A stretch of DNA of 64,000 nt from Microbacterium paraoxydans (lineage in GTDB: Bacteria > Actinomycetota > Actinomycetes > Actinomycetales > Microbacteriaceae), in assembly GCF_020524545.1 (NCBI RefSeq), contig NZ_JAIVLG010000003.1:62001-126000 (forward strand), in the 5' to 3' direction. The position numbers and the translations under genes were made by a program. Numbering within the stretch: position 1 is the stretch's first letter; each line of letters opens with the position of its first letter. Below the pieces are notes generated by a model that did not search any database, had not been told where the DNA came from, and was given only the letters and a program-made list of their open reading frames with translations. This document shows positions 17,849 to 26,214 of the stretch, in pieces.

Positions 17849-18916
17849 TCAACGCCAGCGTGCGCGTTCGTACTGCGGGGGCCACGGGACGTCGGCGCCG
17901 AGCTCATGTGCGGCGCGGAGGGCGAAGTGCGGGTCGCGCAGCCACTCGCGTCCGGCGAAGATCGCATCCGCCGCGCCGTCGGCGAGCACCTGTTCCGCTT
18001 GCGCCGACGCGGTGATCAGCCCGACCGCCGACACCGGGATACGGCCACTCTGGCGGACGGTCGCGGCGAGGGGGACCTGGTACCCGGGGAACACGTCGAT
18101 CCGCTGATGGGCCACGAGACCCCCGCTCGAGACGTCTATCAAGTCGGCGCCGCGCTGCGTCGCCCAGCCGGCGACGGTGGAGGCCTCGTCGGGGGTGAAT
18201 CCGCCCTCGGCATGGTCGGTAGCCGAGATCCGCACGAACACCGGCACTTCGGAACCCGCCGTCTCGCGCACGGTCTCCACGACGCGCAGCAGGAGCCGCG
18301 CGCGGTTCTCGAGCGAGCCGCCGTACTCGTCGTCGCGCCGGTTCGAGAGGGGGGACAGGAACTGGTGCAGCAGGTAGCCGTGCGCGCCGTGGATCTCCAG
18401 AACGTCGAAGCCCGCCTCGAGAGCGCGTCGCGTGGCTGCGGCGAACGCCTCCACCACGTGCTCGATGCCTGCGGCGTCGAGGGCGACCGGCGAGTCGAAG
18501 CCGTCGAAGGCGATCGCCGACGGCGCTGTCGTCGTCCACCCTCCCTCGGCGGATGGCACCGAGCCACGCTCAGGCGCCCACGGCCACCAGGTCGACGCCT
18601 TCCGGCCCGCGTGGGCGAGTTGGATGCCGGCGGCCGCGCCGCGGTCGTGGATCGCGTGCACGACCGGCGCCCACGCGTCGCGCTGCTCGTCGTTCCAGAG
18701 GCCCGCGTCGCGCGGCGAGATACGGCCCTCCGGCACCACAGCGGTCGCTTCGGCGACGACCAGTCCGGCGCCGCCAGAAGCGAACTGCGCGAGGTGCGTG
18801 TGGTGCCACTCCTGTGCGCGGCCTTCGACGGCGCTGTACATGCACATCGGCGAGACCCAGAGGCGATTGCGGAACGTGACGGAACGGATGCTCAGCGGGG
18901 AGAAGAGAAGGCTCAC
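17849..18916 (-). CDS. NADH:flavin oxidoreductase, YqjM-like Old Yellow Enzyme
   Basis: This is a 355-residue FMN-dependent ene-reductase of the thermophilic-like YqjM class. The N-terminus carries the regulatory cysteine and tyrosine of that class in 'VSPMCMYSAVEG' (Cys25, Tyr27). The substrate-binding pair of histidines is in 'LEIHGAHGYLLHQFLSPLSN'. The FMN phosphate site is the C-terminal 'SAVGLITASAQAEQVL' region, and the segment 'AIFAGREWLRDPHFALRAA' is typical of the C-terminus. The physiological substrate is unknown; proteins of this class reduce alpha,beta-unsaturated carbonyls and often belong to electrophile stress responses. Confidence 0.9.
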   Translation of the reverse strand: MSLLFSPLSIRSVTFRNRLWVSPMCMYSAVEGRAQEWHHTHLAQFASGGAGLVVAEATAVVPEGRISPRDAGLWNDEQRDAWAPVVHAIHDRGAAAGIQLAHAGRKASTWWPWAPERGSVPSAEGGWTTTAPSAIAFDGFDSPVALDAAGIEHVVEAFAAATRRALEAGFDVLEIHGAHGYLLHQFLSPLSNRRDDEYGGSLENRARLLLRVVETVRETAGSEVPVFVRISATDHAEGGFTPDEASTVAGWATQRGADLIDVSSGGLVAHQRIDVFPGYQVPLAATVRQSGRIPVSAVGLITASAQAEQVLADGAADAIFAGREWLRDPHFALRAAHELGADVPWPPQYERARWR

Positions 18917-18971
18917 CGTTCGACGCTACCCCGATCACGCGGTCGGAGGAGCGTCGCACTAACGTGGAGTC

Positions 18972-19799
18972 ATGTTCGAGGTGCGCGAGTGGACACGCAG
19001 CGATACGAGCCGGTACGTCCGTGCGCCCACTGCCGCAGACGACAAGTACAGTCGCGGGGTGGTCGCCCTCCGCACCGGCTCGACCGCGTATCCCGGGGCC
19101 GCCGTACTCGGTGTCGAGGCCGCCTGGCGGACCGGTGCAGGATTCGTGCGCTACGCCGGAGCGGAGCGGGTGTCCGATGCCGTGCTCGCCCGGCGGCCGG
19201 AGACCGTCGTCGGAGCGGATCCGGGCCGCGCGCACGTGGATACCTGGGTGATCGGATCCGGTACCGATCCGGCTCTCCGGTCTGAGGAGGAGAGCGTCGC
19301 GCTCCGGGAGGTGCTCGCCGGGACCGTGCCGGTGGTCATCGACGCCGGAGCGCTGGATCTCGCGCCCGGCGCGCGCGCCCCCTTCGTCATCACTCCCCAC
19401 GCGGGCGAGTTCGCCCGGCTCCAGGAGCGCTTGCGCCTGCAGCCCGGCGGGGGCGTGGAGGCGGTCAGGCAGGTCGCCGCCAAGGTCGGCGGCACTGTGC
19501 TTCTCAAGGGGGCTCGCACGCTGATCAGCTCCCCGGAAGGGGAGATATTCGCCGTCGAGGCGGGCACGGGGTGGCTGGCGACGGCCGGAACCGGAGACGT
19601 TCTCGCCGGCGTGCTCGGCGTGGTGATCGCCGCGAATCCCGATGCCCCGCTCGCCGAGGTCGCCGCCGCGGGCGCCTGGCTGCACGGTCACGCGGCACGC
19701 ATCGCGGCTGACGTGATCGATGGCGGCACGGGGCATCCCATCGTGGCGATGGATGTGGCTTCCGCACTGCCGCACGCGATCGCGGACGCCCTCGCGTGA
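18972..19799 (+). CDS. nnrD: ADP-dependent NAD(P)HX dehydratase (NnrD domain)
   Basis: This 275-residue ribokinase-like protein repairs hydrated NAD(P)H. The anion-hole motif 'TAGTGDVLAGVLG' holds the catalytic aspartate. 'FVITPHAGEFARLQ' and 'LLKGARTLISSPEG' are the other signature segments of the YjeF C-terminal domain. It is a stand-alone dehydratase without the epimerase domain. The stop overlaps the next start in a GTGA arrangement. It is divergent from the OYE gene with 55 bases between their starts. Confidence 0.9.
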   Translation: MFEVREWTRSDTSRYVRAPTAADDKYSRGVVALRTGSTAYPGAAVLGVEAAWRTGAGFVRYAGAERVSDAVLARRPETVVGADPGRAHVDTWVIGSGTDPALRSEEESVALREVLAGTVPVVIDAGALDLAPGARAPFVITPHAGEFARLQERLRLQPGGGVEAVRQVAAKVGGTVLLKGARTLISSPEGEIFAVEAGTGWLATAGTGDVLAGVLGVVIAANPDAPLAEVAAAGAWLHGHAARIAADVIDGGTGHPIVAMDVASALPHAIADALA

Positions 19800-21031
19800 G
19801 GCGCGCATCGAGCGGCGTCGTCGTCGTGCTGTGGAGTGTCTTCCTCCTCGTGCATCTACTCACGGCCTGGCTCGGGTGGGTGTACCCCAGTCAGCCGATG
19901 GGCGATGTCGTGCTCGTGTACGAGCCCTGGGCGACGTCTGCGCTCAGCGGGGGACCGGTCGTCGGCATCGACGAGACGTGGGTCTACCCGCAGCTCGCAC
20001 TCGTGCCGATGCTCATCGCCGCGGCTCTGTCGGCGCCGCTCGTTCCCCTGCTCGGCGTCTCCAGCGCGTATCTGGTGGGATGGGCGACGCTCGTGATCGT
20101 CCTCGACGCGGTCGCCTTCGGTGTGCTCGTGCGCCGCTCACCGTCGCACGCGCGGCGCGTGGCCGCCTGGTTCTGGTGCGCCGCAGTTCTTCTGCTCGGT
20201 CCCATCGCGCTCTACCGGATCGACGCGATCACGGTGCCGATCGCCGTGGTCGGCGGGCTCTGGCTCGTGTCTCGGCCGACCATCGGTGCCGCTCTGCTCG
20301 CGGTCGGCGCCTGGATCAAGATCTGGCCGGGAGCGCTCGTCCTGGCCGCCCTCGTCGCGCTCCGGGCACGGATGAGGGTGCTTCTCGGCGCTGTGGTCGT
20401 CACGGCCGGCGTCGTCGCCACGTTGCTGCTGCTCGGTGCGGACGCGGAGATCCTCGGCTTCTTGACCGAGCAGACCGGGCGGGGGCTGCAGATCGAGGCC
20501 GTGGCCGCCACGCCGTTCCTCTGGCTCGCGGCCGCCGGAGCCGCGCGTATCGAGTACAGCTTCGAGATCCTCACCTTCCAGATCACCGCTCCCGGGGTCG
20601 ACACCGTCGCCGCCGCGCTCACCCCCCTGATGGCGCTCTCGGTCCTCGCGGTGACGGTGATTGGTGCGCTGAAGGCGGTCCGCGGAGCGCCCTTCCCCCG
20701 GCTGTTCCCTCCGCTCGCCCTGACGCTCGTCACGCTGCTGATCGTCACCAACAAGGTCGGTTCGCCGCAGTTCCAGACCTGGCTGATCGCCCCGGTGATC
20801 CTCTGGTTCGTGCTCGACCGGGTCAGAGCGCGCGTTCCTGCCGTCGTCGTCCTCGCGCTCTGTCTGCTCACCTGCCTCGTCTATCCGATCGGCTACGACG
20901 CACTGCTGCGGGCCGATGCCCTCGCCGTCGGCGTCCTCACGATGCGCAACGTCCTTCTCCTCGTCCTCTTCGTCCTGGGCCTCCGCGCTCTCGTGCGTGT
21001 GCCCGTCCGTCATCCGAACATCCAGGAGTGA
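19796..21031 (+). CDS. Polytopic membrane protein, GT87 (DUF2029)-like glycosyltransferase
   Basis: This 411-residue protein has about ten transmembrane helices. An N-terminal loop after the first helix contains 'GDVVLVYEPWATSAL', and a conserved-looking 'LYRIDAITVPIAVVG' is present, with 'SPQFQTWLIAPVILW' near the end. The same organisation is seen in GT87/PimE-like polyprenyl-phosphate-mannose-dependent mannosyltransferases, which work on the outer face of the membrane. The GTG start overlaps the nnrD stop. It is followed after 4 bases by the broken thiamine-binding gene, so nnrD, this gene, that gene and the MFS gene were probably one operon before the island entered. Confidence 0.65.
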   Translation: MRRASSGVVVVLWSVFLLVHLLTAWLGWVYPSQPMGDVVLVYEPWATSALSGGPVVGIDETWVYPQLALVPMLIAAALSAPLVPLLGVSSAYLVGWATLVIVLDAVAFGVLVRRSPSHARRVAAWFWCAAVLLLGPIALYRIDAITVPIAVVGGLWLVSRPTIGAALLAVGAWIKIWPGALVLAALVALRARMRVLLGAVVVTAGVVATLLLLGADAEILGFLTEQTGRGLQIEAVAATPFLWLAAAGAARIEYSFEILTFQITAPGVDTVAAALTPLMALSVLAVTVIGALKAVRGAPFPRLFPPLALTLVTLLIVTNKVGSPQFQTWLIAPVILWFVLDRVRARVPAVVVLALCLLTCLVYPIGYDALLRADALAVGVLTMRNVLLLVLFVLGLRALVRVPVRHPNIQE

Positions 21032-21173
21032 ACCCATGTTGATCGCCTTCTCCGTCGCCCCGAGCGGCACCCCCGCCGAAGGTGCCGAGCGCACCGACGC
21101 CTCCGTTCACGATGCGGTGGCCGCAGCCGTGCGTGTCGTGCGTGAATCGGGGCTGCCGCACCGCACGACGAGC

Positions 21174-21181
21174 ATGTTCAC
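21174..21181 (+). repeat. Left copy of the island-junction octamer ATGTTCAC
   Basis: This octamer ends the native 5' fragment and recurs at 30687-30694, where the native 3' fragment resumes in the same codon phase (ATG TTC AC). It is the candidate crossover core (attL) or target-site duplication. Confidence 0.6.
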
Positions 21182-21190
21182 GAATATGGA

Positions 21191-21206
21191 TCGTCTAAGG
21201 CATGGT
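21191..21206 (+). repeat. Left copy of a second end-repeat, TCGTCTAAG-NN-ATGGT
   Basis: This repeat lies 10 bases inside the left junction octamer. The same sequence with a different central dinucleotide (GC here, AT there) occurs in the same orientation at 30594-30609 near the right end, so 14 of 16 bases are shared. It is a possible recombinase-binding site or an alternative att core. Confidence 0.45.
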
Positions 21207-21247
21207 TCGGATTTCGACCGCGCCGCCGCTTGAGAGAGGACCTCATC

Positions 21248-21559
21248 ATGTTGATTGCATTCTCCGTCGCTCCGTCAGGTACTGGTCGTGCAGACGGTTC
21301 CGTCCATGACGCGGTCGCTGCCGCGGTGAAAGTCGTCCGCGACTCTGGCCTTCCGTCGCGGACCTCGAGCATGTTTACGGAGTTGGAAGGCACCTGGGAC
21401 GAGGTGTTCGATGTCGTCAAGCGCGCAACCGAGGCGGTGGAGCCGTTCGGTTCGCGGATCTCGCTCGTGATCAAGGCTGACATCCGGCCTGGTTACGAGG
21501 GCGAGATCGATGCGAAGATCGAGCGGCTGGAGCGGGCGATTGACGAAATCGAGGAGTGA
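21248..21559 (+). CDS. Thiamine-binding protein (MTH1187/PF01910 family), island-borne intact copy
   Basis: This 103-residue protein has the ferredoxin-like fold pattern of the thiamine-binding domain: 'MLIAFSVAPSGT', 'SVHDAVAAAVKVVRDSGLP', 'VKRATEAVEPFGSRISLVIK' and 'DIRPGYEGEIDAKIERLE'. It is clearly homologous to the gene that the island disrupts but differs in sequence and codon choice, so it is not a recent duplicate. A ribosome site (GAGAGG) precedes the ATG. It lies just inside the left end, downstream of the native operon, so it can be transcribed from the old promoter and replace the lost function. The family is thought to bind thiamine or a related ligand. Confidence 0.85.
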   Translation: MLIAFSVAPSGTGRADGSVHDAVAAAVKVVRDSGLPSRTSSMFTELEGTWDEVFDVVKRATEAVEPFGSRISLVIKADIRPGYEGEIDAKIERLERAIDEIEE

Positions 21560-22384
21560 GGCTTCGACAGCGATGAAGACACCCGCCCGCCTTTAGCTCA
21601 CCGCAGGACGTCTGCTAGTGGGGACGTCGGACCACTCGACGATGCGTGAGTCCTATGTCGATCGCGCGAAATGATGCATCGCTTCCCGCCGAGGACGAGT
21701 ACTGGTGTCCCAGGGGCGACACTGGCCGCGTGTCACCGCCAGCGGTGGTGTTCCGTGTGCTGGAGCTTGGTGCTCCGGAGTATCTTGTGGCACTGATTTC
21801 AAGATGATGAGTTCCGAATGCGCCGCGTCGTTGTCTCAGCGCTGTAGGGCTCCGTTTTCGCGAGCTCGAGACAGCAAGATCAGGATGGCATTTGGCGTTT
21901 CGCCTCGACTCCGCAGGGACAACCGCGTACCCCGGAGCAGGACTCCGCTTCGACGAACACCGGCTCAACGCGTTCGCGACCATCACCCGCCGCGGGACAA
22001 CTCCAGGGACCTCGAGCACCGTTGACGCACCCGCGTCAGCGCGAAAGACGTGGGCTGCATAACCTGCCTGCCTGCAGGGCGACAAGCTAACGATCGCAAC
22101 TTGACGTTTGTGCGCGCAACAGACTCATTGCGGCCCTGGGCGACGCGACCATCGTCGTCGAAGCCGGCTGGCGCAGCGGCTCGCTGAACACCACCGGGCA
22201 AACGGCGCGTGTGCTCCCGCGGTACTACGTGAGGCGGCAGCTCATGCATATGCGAACTTGGGACGAACCCACGGAAGCGCCACCGACCACACTGGTTCCG
22301 CCGTTGGGTGCCTCAACTCATAGGATCTGGATAGACAGCCGCCTGTCCCGGCGTTGTTCCAGCCCTTTGCCATGGAGGATCGCG
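21560..22384. other. Decayed stretch without an intact gene
   Basis: These 825 bases hold no convincing complete gene on either strand; the frames found are short or of shadow-like composition. A 50-codon frame at 21655-21807 (starting MSIARNDASLPAEDEYW) has a protein-like composition but no recognised family. A DprA-like scrap lies at 22112-22207. The last part holds the promoter and the ribosome site GGAGG (22374-22378) of the following NTPase. It looks like the debris of earlier insertions or deletions. Confidence 0.6.
22112..22207 (+). pseudogene. Fragment of a DprA/Smf DNA-processing protein
   Basis: Read in the same frame as the following NTPase gene, this stretch gives 'RNRLIAALGDATIVVEAG' and then 'WRSGSLNTTGQTA'. 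This is the highly conserved Rossmann-fold block of DprA ('RNRLIAALS-ATVVVEA-RSGSLNTAG' in typical family members). An in-frame stop lies at 22088, and homology ends after about 31 residues on both sides, so it is only a remnant. DprA loads RecA on incoming single-stranded DNA, and relatives also occur in mobile and defence loci. I cannot tell which type this came from. Confidence 0.6.
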
Positions 22385-25300
22385 GTGTTCAATCGTCGTT
22401 CAGGACCGGAGGTTCAGGTAGATGCAACGGCTCCCGAGCTCTCGAGCCTCGCTCCTGACTACGCATTTGAGCGCCATGGAACGTACTTCAGCATCCTCAA
22501 GAAGACGATCGATACGCAGCCCAAGGTAGCGAACATTGCGCTCGCGGGCACGTATGGGACGGGGAAGAGCAGCGTCCTCCGTCAAGTCGCGAAGGCCTAC
22601 GAGGGTCGCGTGGTGGAACTCTCGCTTCTCACGCTCGGTGAGCAACCCGACGCTACGGGGCTGCCCGATGATTCCAATCCAGCAGCCGCAACGACGACGA
22701 ACCGCATCCAAAAAGAGATCGTCAAGCAACTGCTCTACCAGCAGCGGCCAACACGCGCTCCTGAGTCGCGGTTCCGCCGCATCATACGATTCCGCTGGTG
22801 GCCCGAGCTCGGAATCGCGGCGAGCGTGAGTTTGGCTGCCGTCGCGATCGCGCTCTTGGCCGGCCTTGATGTAACACTTCAGCCATCGATCGCGGTGACG
22901 TTTGCCGATCGGCCGCAATGGGTACCTCTGAGCTTCCTACTGTTGGCCGTTGCTTTGCTGACTGGTTCCATCACGCTTGCGCTCCGAGCCTTAGTGCGAG
23001 GGCGTGTGGGGGTAGAGAAAGTCACGGCAGGACCCGCAACGATAACTCTTCCATCGCGCTCGACGAGCTTCTTCGACGAGTACCTCGACGAGATCATTTA
23101 CTTCTTCGAGGTCAACAAGAGGCGTGACATCGTCATCATTGAAGACTTGGATCGCTTCGATGACCCCCACATCTTTGAGGCTCTCCGCTCTCTGAACGGC
23201 CTGCTGAACGCCGCGCAGCAGCTCGATGGACGGAACTTCAGGTTCATCTATGCGGTCCGCGATAGCGTCTTTGAGCGACTCGGGCGGGGCGCCAGCACAG
23301 GCATCGATGATGAAGCACATGCCGAATTGGTCCGCGCCAATCGAACGAAGTTCTTCGAACTGGTCGTACCCGTGGTGCCGTTCATCACTCACAAGAACGC
23401 ACGGGATCTGATGGCGGACCTACTCGAGCGAAGGCGACTTGTCATCTCGAAAGACCTCATCGACCTTGCTGCGCGCCACGTCGCTGACATGCGCCTCATC
23501 CACAACATCATCAATGAGTACGCAGTCTTCAAGCATCGTCTGCTGGATGTCGCAACTCCGGTTCCGGAACTCGACCCCGACAGACTGTTTGCGATGATCT
23601 TGTTCAAGAACGCGCATATGGGCGATTTCGAGAAGATCCGCCTTGGGTCCAGTTCTCTTGATAAGTTGTGGAGCTTCTGGCGTGTCTTTGTCCGGGCGAA
23701 CATCGCGTCAATCCGCGAGGAAAACCGTGCCTTGCGGGCGAGTATCAACGCCGAGAAGCGCGCCAAGGATCACGCCAAGGCGGTTGGAAAGGCTGTGCGT
23801 ACGCGGTTCACGGCTCTCGCGAACGCACCCGGAACAACCCTGAGCGCCGCACACATCAGGTACGGCGGGGACCTGGTGACCGATGATCAGTTGCAGTCTG
23901 TTGAGTTCTGGCAGGAGTTCAAGGACCCGGGGCTTCAAGTCCAGGTGAGCGTTAACTACACGGTCCGCGACATGAGCTTCACGCGTTCCGTGTTGGAGGA
24001 CCTATTGGGGCTGTCGCTTGCGGCAGACAAGTTCTCCTTTGAGGCTGAGGAAGCAAGCAGGCAGGTACTGGAGGAGAACGAAGAGAAGATCAGCATGCTT
24101 CGACGGCACACTTGGGAGCGCCTTTGCGGCGAGCCCAACTTTCGACATGCGCTCGAACCTGGCGAGCAGGCGAAGAACTTCCAGAGCTGGACGAAGGATC
24201 TCATGCCGTCGCGGCTCGCCGCGGACTTGGTGATCAACGGCTACATCACGTCATACTTCGCGCTTCACGTGTCATCCTTCTACGGCAAGCTGATCCGGCC
24301 GGATGCGATGACCTATGTCATGCGATACGTCGAGCACGGTCTCGCGGACATGGACTACCCGCTGGACTCCGAGGACGTCGAAGCGATTCTGAAGGACCAG
24401 GGCAGCACAGTACTCGGTGAGCGCAGCATGCTGAATGTTGGGATCTTCGATCACCTGCTCGCCGCGCGATTCAAAGACGCAGAAACCGCCTTCCGCTCAG
24501 CTCAGGGCGCAGGGGACGTGTCCGTTTCGGATTTTGTAGAGCGCTACTTCGAAGTTGGCGTCGAGAGGAAGTCCTTTGCGGCGTGTATGGCATCGGTCAT
24601 GTCGGATACCCTCGCCATGCTCGCAAGCAACGCGACGCTTAGCCCCGATGAGAAGGCGGAGTTCGTCGACGTCGCAATCAACAATCGAGGGCGGGGCGTC
24701 AGTTTCGTGGTCGTTCCCGAAGTTCGTTCACTCATTGAATCGCGTTACTTCAGCATGCCGTCGCTCGGTGCAACGGCGGAGCAGACATCCGCGAGACACG
24801 TCGTTCAGTTCCTCGCGGCGGTCGGGGCAGTGCTACCGGACTTGCGCGGTATCGGGCCACACGCTGTCGTTGCGCTTCGCGAGACTGATGCCTGGTCGAT
24901 CACTCTCAAGAACCTCGAGGTTATTACGGGTTCAAATGACATCTCGCTCGATGCCGTCGCCCGATCAGGGAAGGCATCGCTCTCTCACATTGCGGCGAGG
25001 CCGAGCGACTATGCTTCCGCGTTGCGTGAATCGGCGACTCAAGCTTCTGTGGCGTCAGCCCCTCTCTTGGTGGCATATCTTCGCGAGGCCGGTGGCGAGA
25101 GTTCCGACGCAATTGCGGAGATCATTACGCGTGCGGCTTCGGACTGCGTCGTCGATGACTTGCAGCGGGTTCCGGTGGAGACATGGCCGGCACTCGTTCG
25201 TACGCAGCACGCTTTGATGACGGCCAGCAACGCCATCAACTACCTCGATGAATACGACGAAGTCGACGATAACCTCGCGGCCGCGCTCGCGGCGGTAGCG

Positions 25301-26050
25301 GAGCTAGGTGAGACAGACGAGTTGGATGATGTGGCGAGGGCGCGGGTTGCGGTGGCCGTCATCAACTCACCGTCGGACCTTTTGGAAGCTGAGCATCGCG
25401 TTCAGTTGGCCGAGTCATTGGAGCCCGGGACCTTGCCGACCTCCGCGATCGCGCCCCGCTCCGGTTCTCTTATCGGCGAACTAATTAGGGCTGAGATCAT
25501 TGCGGACGATGAGGAAGCCTTCTCTGCTCGACTCATGGTCGATTGGCCAACACAGGCATCGACGATCGCTCTCTCGGACAACTTCAGCTCGTTCGTGGGC
25601 CCTGACTCACTGAGTGCGAGATATGTCTCCCGCCTACTACGCGACAACCAACTCAAGAAGCACCACTATCCAGTGGTCGAGGTTCTCTCGGCATATTCCG
25701 ATCTCCCGCGCGATGCGTATGAGGCCTTTGCCGAGGGCGCAATGGGCGGGGAATGGAAGCTGAACTTCGGTGGGGTGCGGATGGCCCTGGAAGGCGGCGT
25801 GGGAGAGAGAATGACCTTGGAACTCACGGCCAGGTTTATCGATCGTCTGACGGGAGATGAGCTCAGGAGGCTATTGCGAATGCTCAACAGTCCATGGGAG
25901 AAGATCGCCGATCCCGGGTTTGGGCTCAAGGAGGTTGCGGATACCCCTTCCGCGCGAGTCATCCTGGACAAGCTCAAGACGGAAGGTGTGGTTTCCAAGT
26001 ACACTCCGCACAGAACTGGCAGGTTGAGAGTGAGTCTCCGCCAAAGGTAG
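22385..26050 (+). CDS. YobI/KAP-type membrane-anchored P-loop NTPase, possible defence protein
   Basis: This large 1221-residue protein starts at a GTG behind GGAGG. The N-terminal 'LAPDYAFERHGTYFSIL' and Walker A 'GTYGTGKSS' (55-63) match the YobI-like P-loop domain, as do 'IQKEIVKQLLYQQ' and 'ESRFRRI' (about 108-133). Two transmembrane helices (about 142-162 and 180-200) are inserted before Walker B 'DIVIIEDLDRFDD' (248-260), with a sensor strand 'FRFIYAVRDSVF' after it. This is the arrangement of KAP-family NTPases. The remaining roughly 900 residues are helical and have no domain I recognise, perhaps a sensor or effector region. Lower GC than the flanks supports transfer. An anti-phage role is inferred from family and island context. 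Confidence 0.75.
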   Translation: MFNRRSGPEVQVDATAPELSSLAPDYAFERHGTYFSILKKTIDTQPKVANIALAGTYGTGKSSVLRQVAKAYEGRVVELSLLTLGEQPDATGLPDDSNPAAATTTNRIQKEIVKQLLYQQRPTRAPESRFRRIIRFRWWPELGIAASVSLAAVAIALLAGLDVTLQPSIAVTFADRPQWVPLSFLLLAVALLTGSITLALRALVRGRVGVEKVTAGPATITLPSRSTSFFDEYLDEIIYFFEVNKRRDIVIIEDLDRFDDPHIFEALRSLNGLLNAAQQLDGRNFRFIYAVRDSVFERLGRGASTGIDDEAHAELVRANRTKFFELVVPVVPFITHKNARDLMADLLERRRLVISKDLIDLAARHVADMRLIHNIINEYAVFKHRLLDVATPVPELDPDRLFAMILFKNAHMGDFEKIRLGSSSLDKLWSFWRVFVRANIASIREENRALRASINAEKRAKDHAKAVGKAVRTRFTALANAPGTTLSAAHIRYGGDLVTDDQLQSVEFWQEFKDPGLQVQVSVNYTVRDMSFTRSVLEDLLGLSLAADKFSFEAEEASRQVLEENEEKISMLRRHTWERLCGEPNFRHALEPGEQAKNFQSWTKDLMPSRLAADLVINGYITSYFALHVSSFYGKLIRPDAMTYVMRYVEHGLADMDYPLDSEDVEAILKDQGSTVLGERSMLNVGIFDHLLAARFKDAETAFRSAQGAGDVSVSDFVERYFEVGVERKSFAACMASVMSDTLAMLASNATLSPDEKAEFVDVAINNRGRGVSFVVVPEVRSLIESRYFSMPSLGATAEQTSARHVVQFLAAVGAVLPDLRGIGPHAVVALRETDAWSITLKNLEVITGSNDISLDAVARSGKASLSHIAARPSDYASALRESATQASVASAPLLVAYLREAGGESSDAIAEIITRAASDCVVDDLQRVPVETWPALVRTQHALMTASNAINYLDEYDEVDDNLAAALAAVAELGETDELDDVARARVAVAVINSPSDLLEAEHRVQLAESLEPGTLPTSAIAPRSGSLIGELIRAEIIADDEEAFSARLMVDWPTQASTIALSDNFSSFVGPDSLSARYVSRLLRDNQLKKHHYPVVEVLSAYSDLPRDAYEAFAEGAMGGEWKLNFGGVRMALEGGVGERMTLELTARFIDRLTGDELRRLLRMLNSPWEKIADPGFGLKEVADTPSARVILDKLKTEGVVSKYTPHRTGRLRVSLRQR

Positions 26051-26214
26051 GCCAAGGTCAGTCTGGGGCGGGGTTGAGTCCGGATGCCCACTGTCGTGTT
26101 TCGTTCGCGTGGCAATCTTCTGACTCAGGTGCGAACGCATCGACCAGCTGTGATTACCTAACCGCAGCGGCGGACTCTTCATTGGTGCTCGGTCAGGCCC
26201 ACGCGCTCACTTGG

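Larger units (their letters stand above)
21036..21233 (+). pseudogene. 5' fragment of a thiamine-binding protein gene, cut by island insertion
   Basis: Codons 1-49 encode the N-terminal half of an MTH1187/PF01910-type thiamine-binding protein (starting MLIAFSVAPSGT, ending SMFT). After position 21182 the frame runs into unrelated sequence and stops at 21233. The missing half is at 30687-30893. Joining the two at the shared ATGTTCAC restores an uninterrupted reading frame of normal length ('SMFT' followed by 'EIEGPDWDSVM'). This shows directly that about 9.5 kb was inserted here. A diverged intact copy lies 14 bases after the fragment's stop. Confidence 0.9.

Noticed and set aside
21615..22085. 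A 156-codon minus-strand frame in the island.
   Set aside because: The composition is shadow-like, there is no ribosome site or family pattern, and the stretch has other signs of decay.
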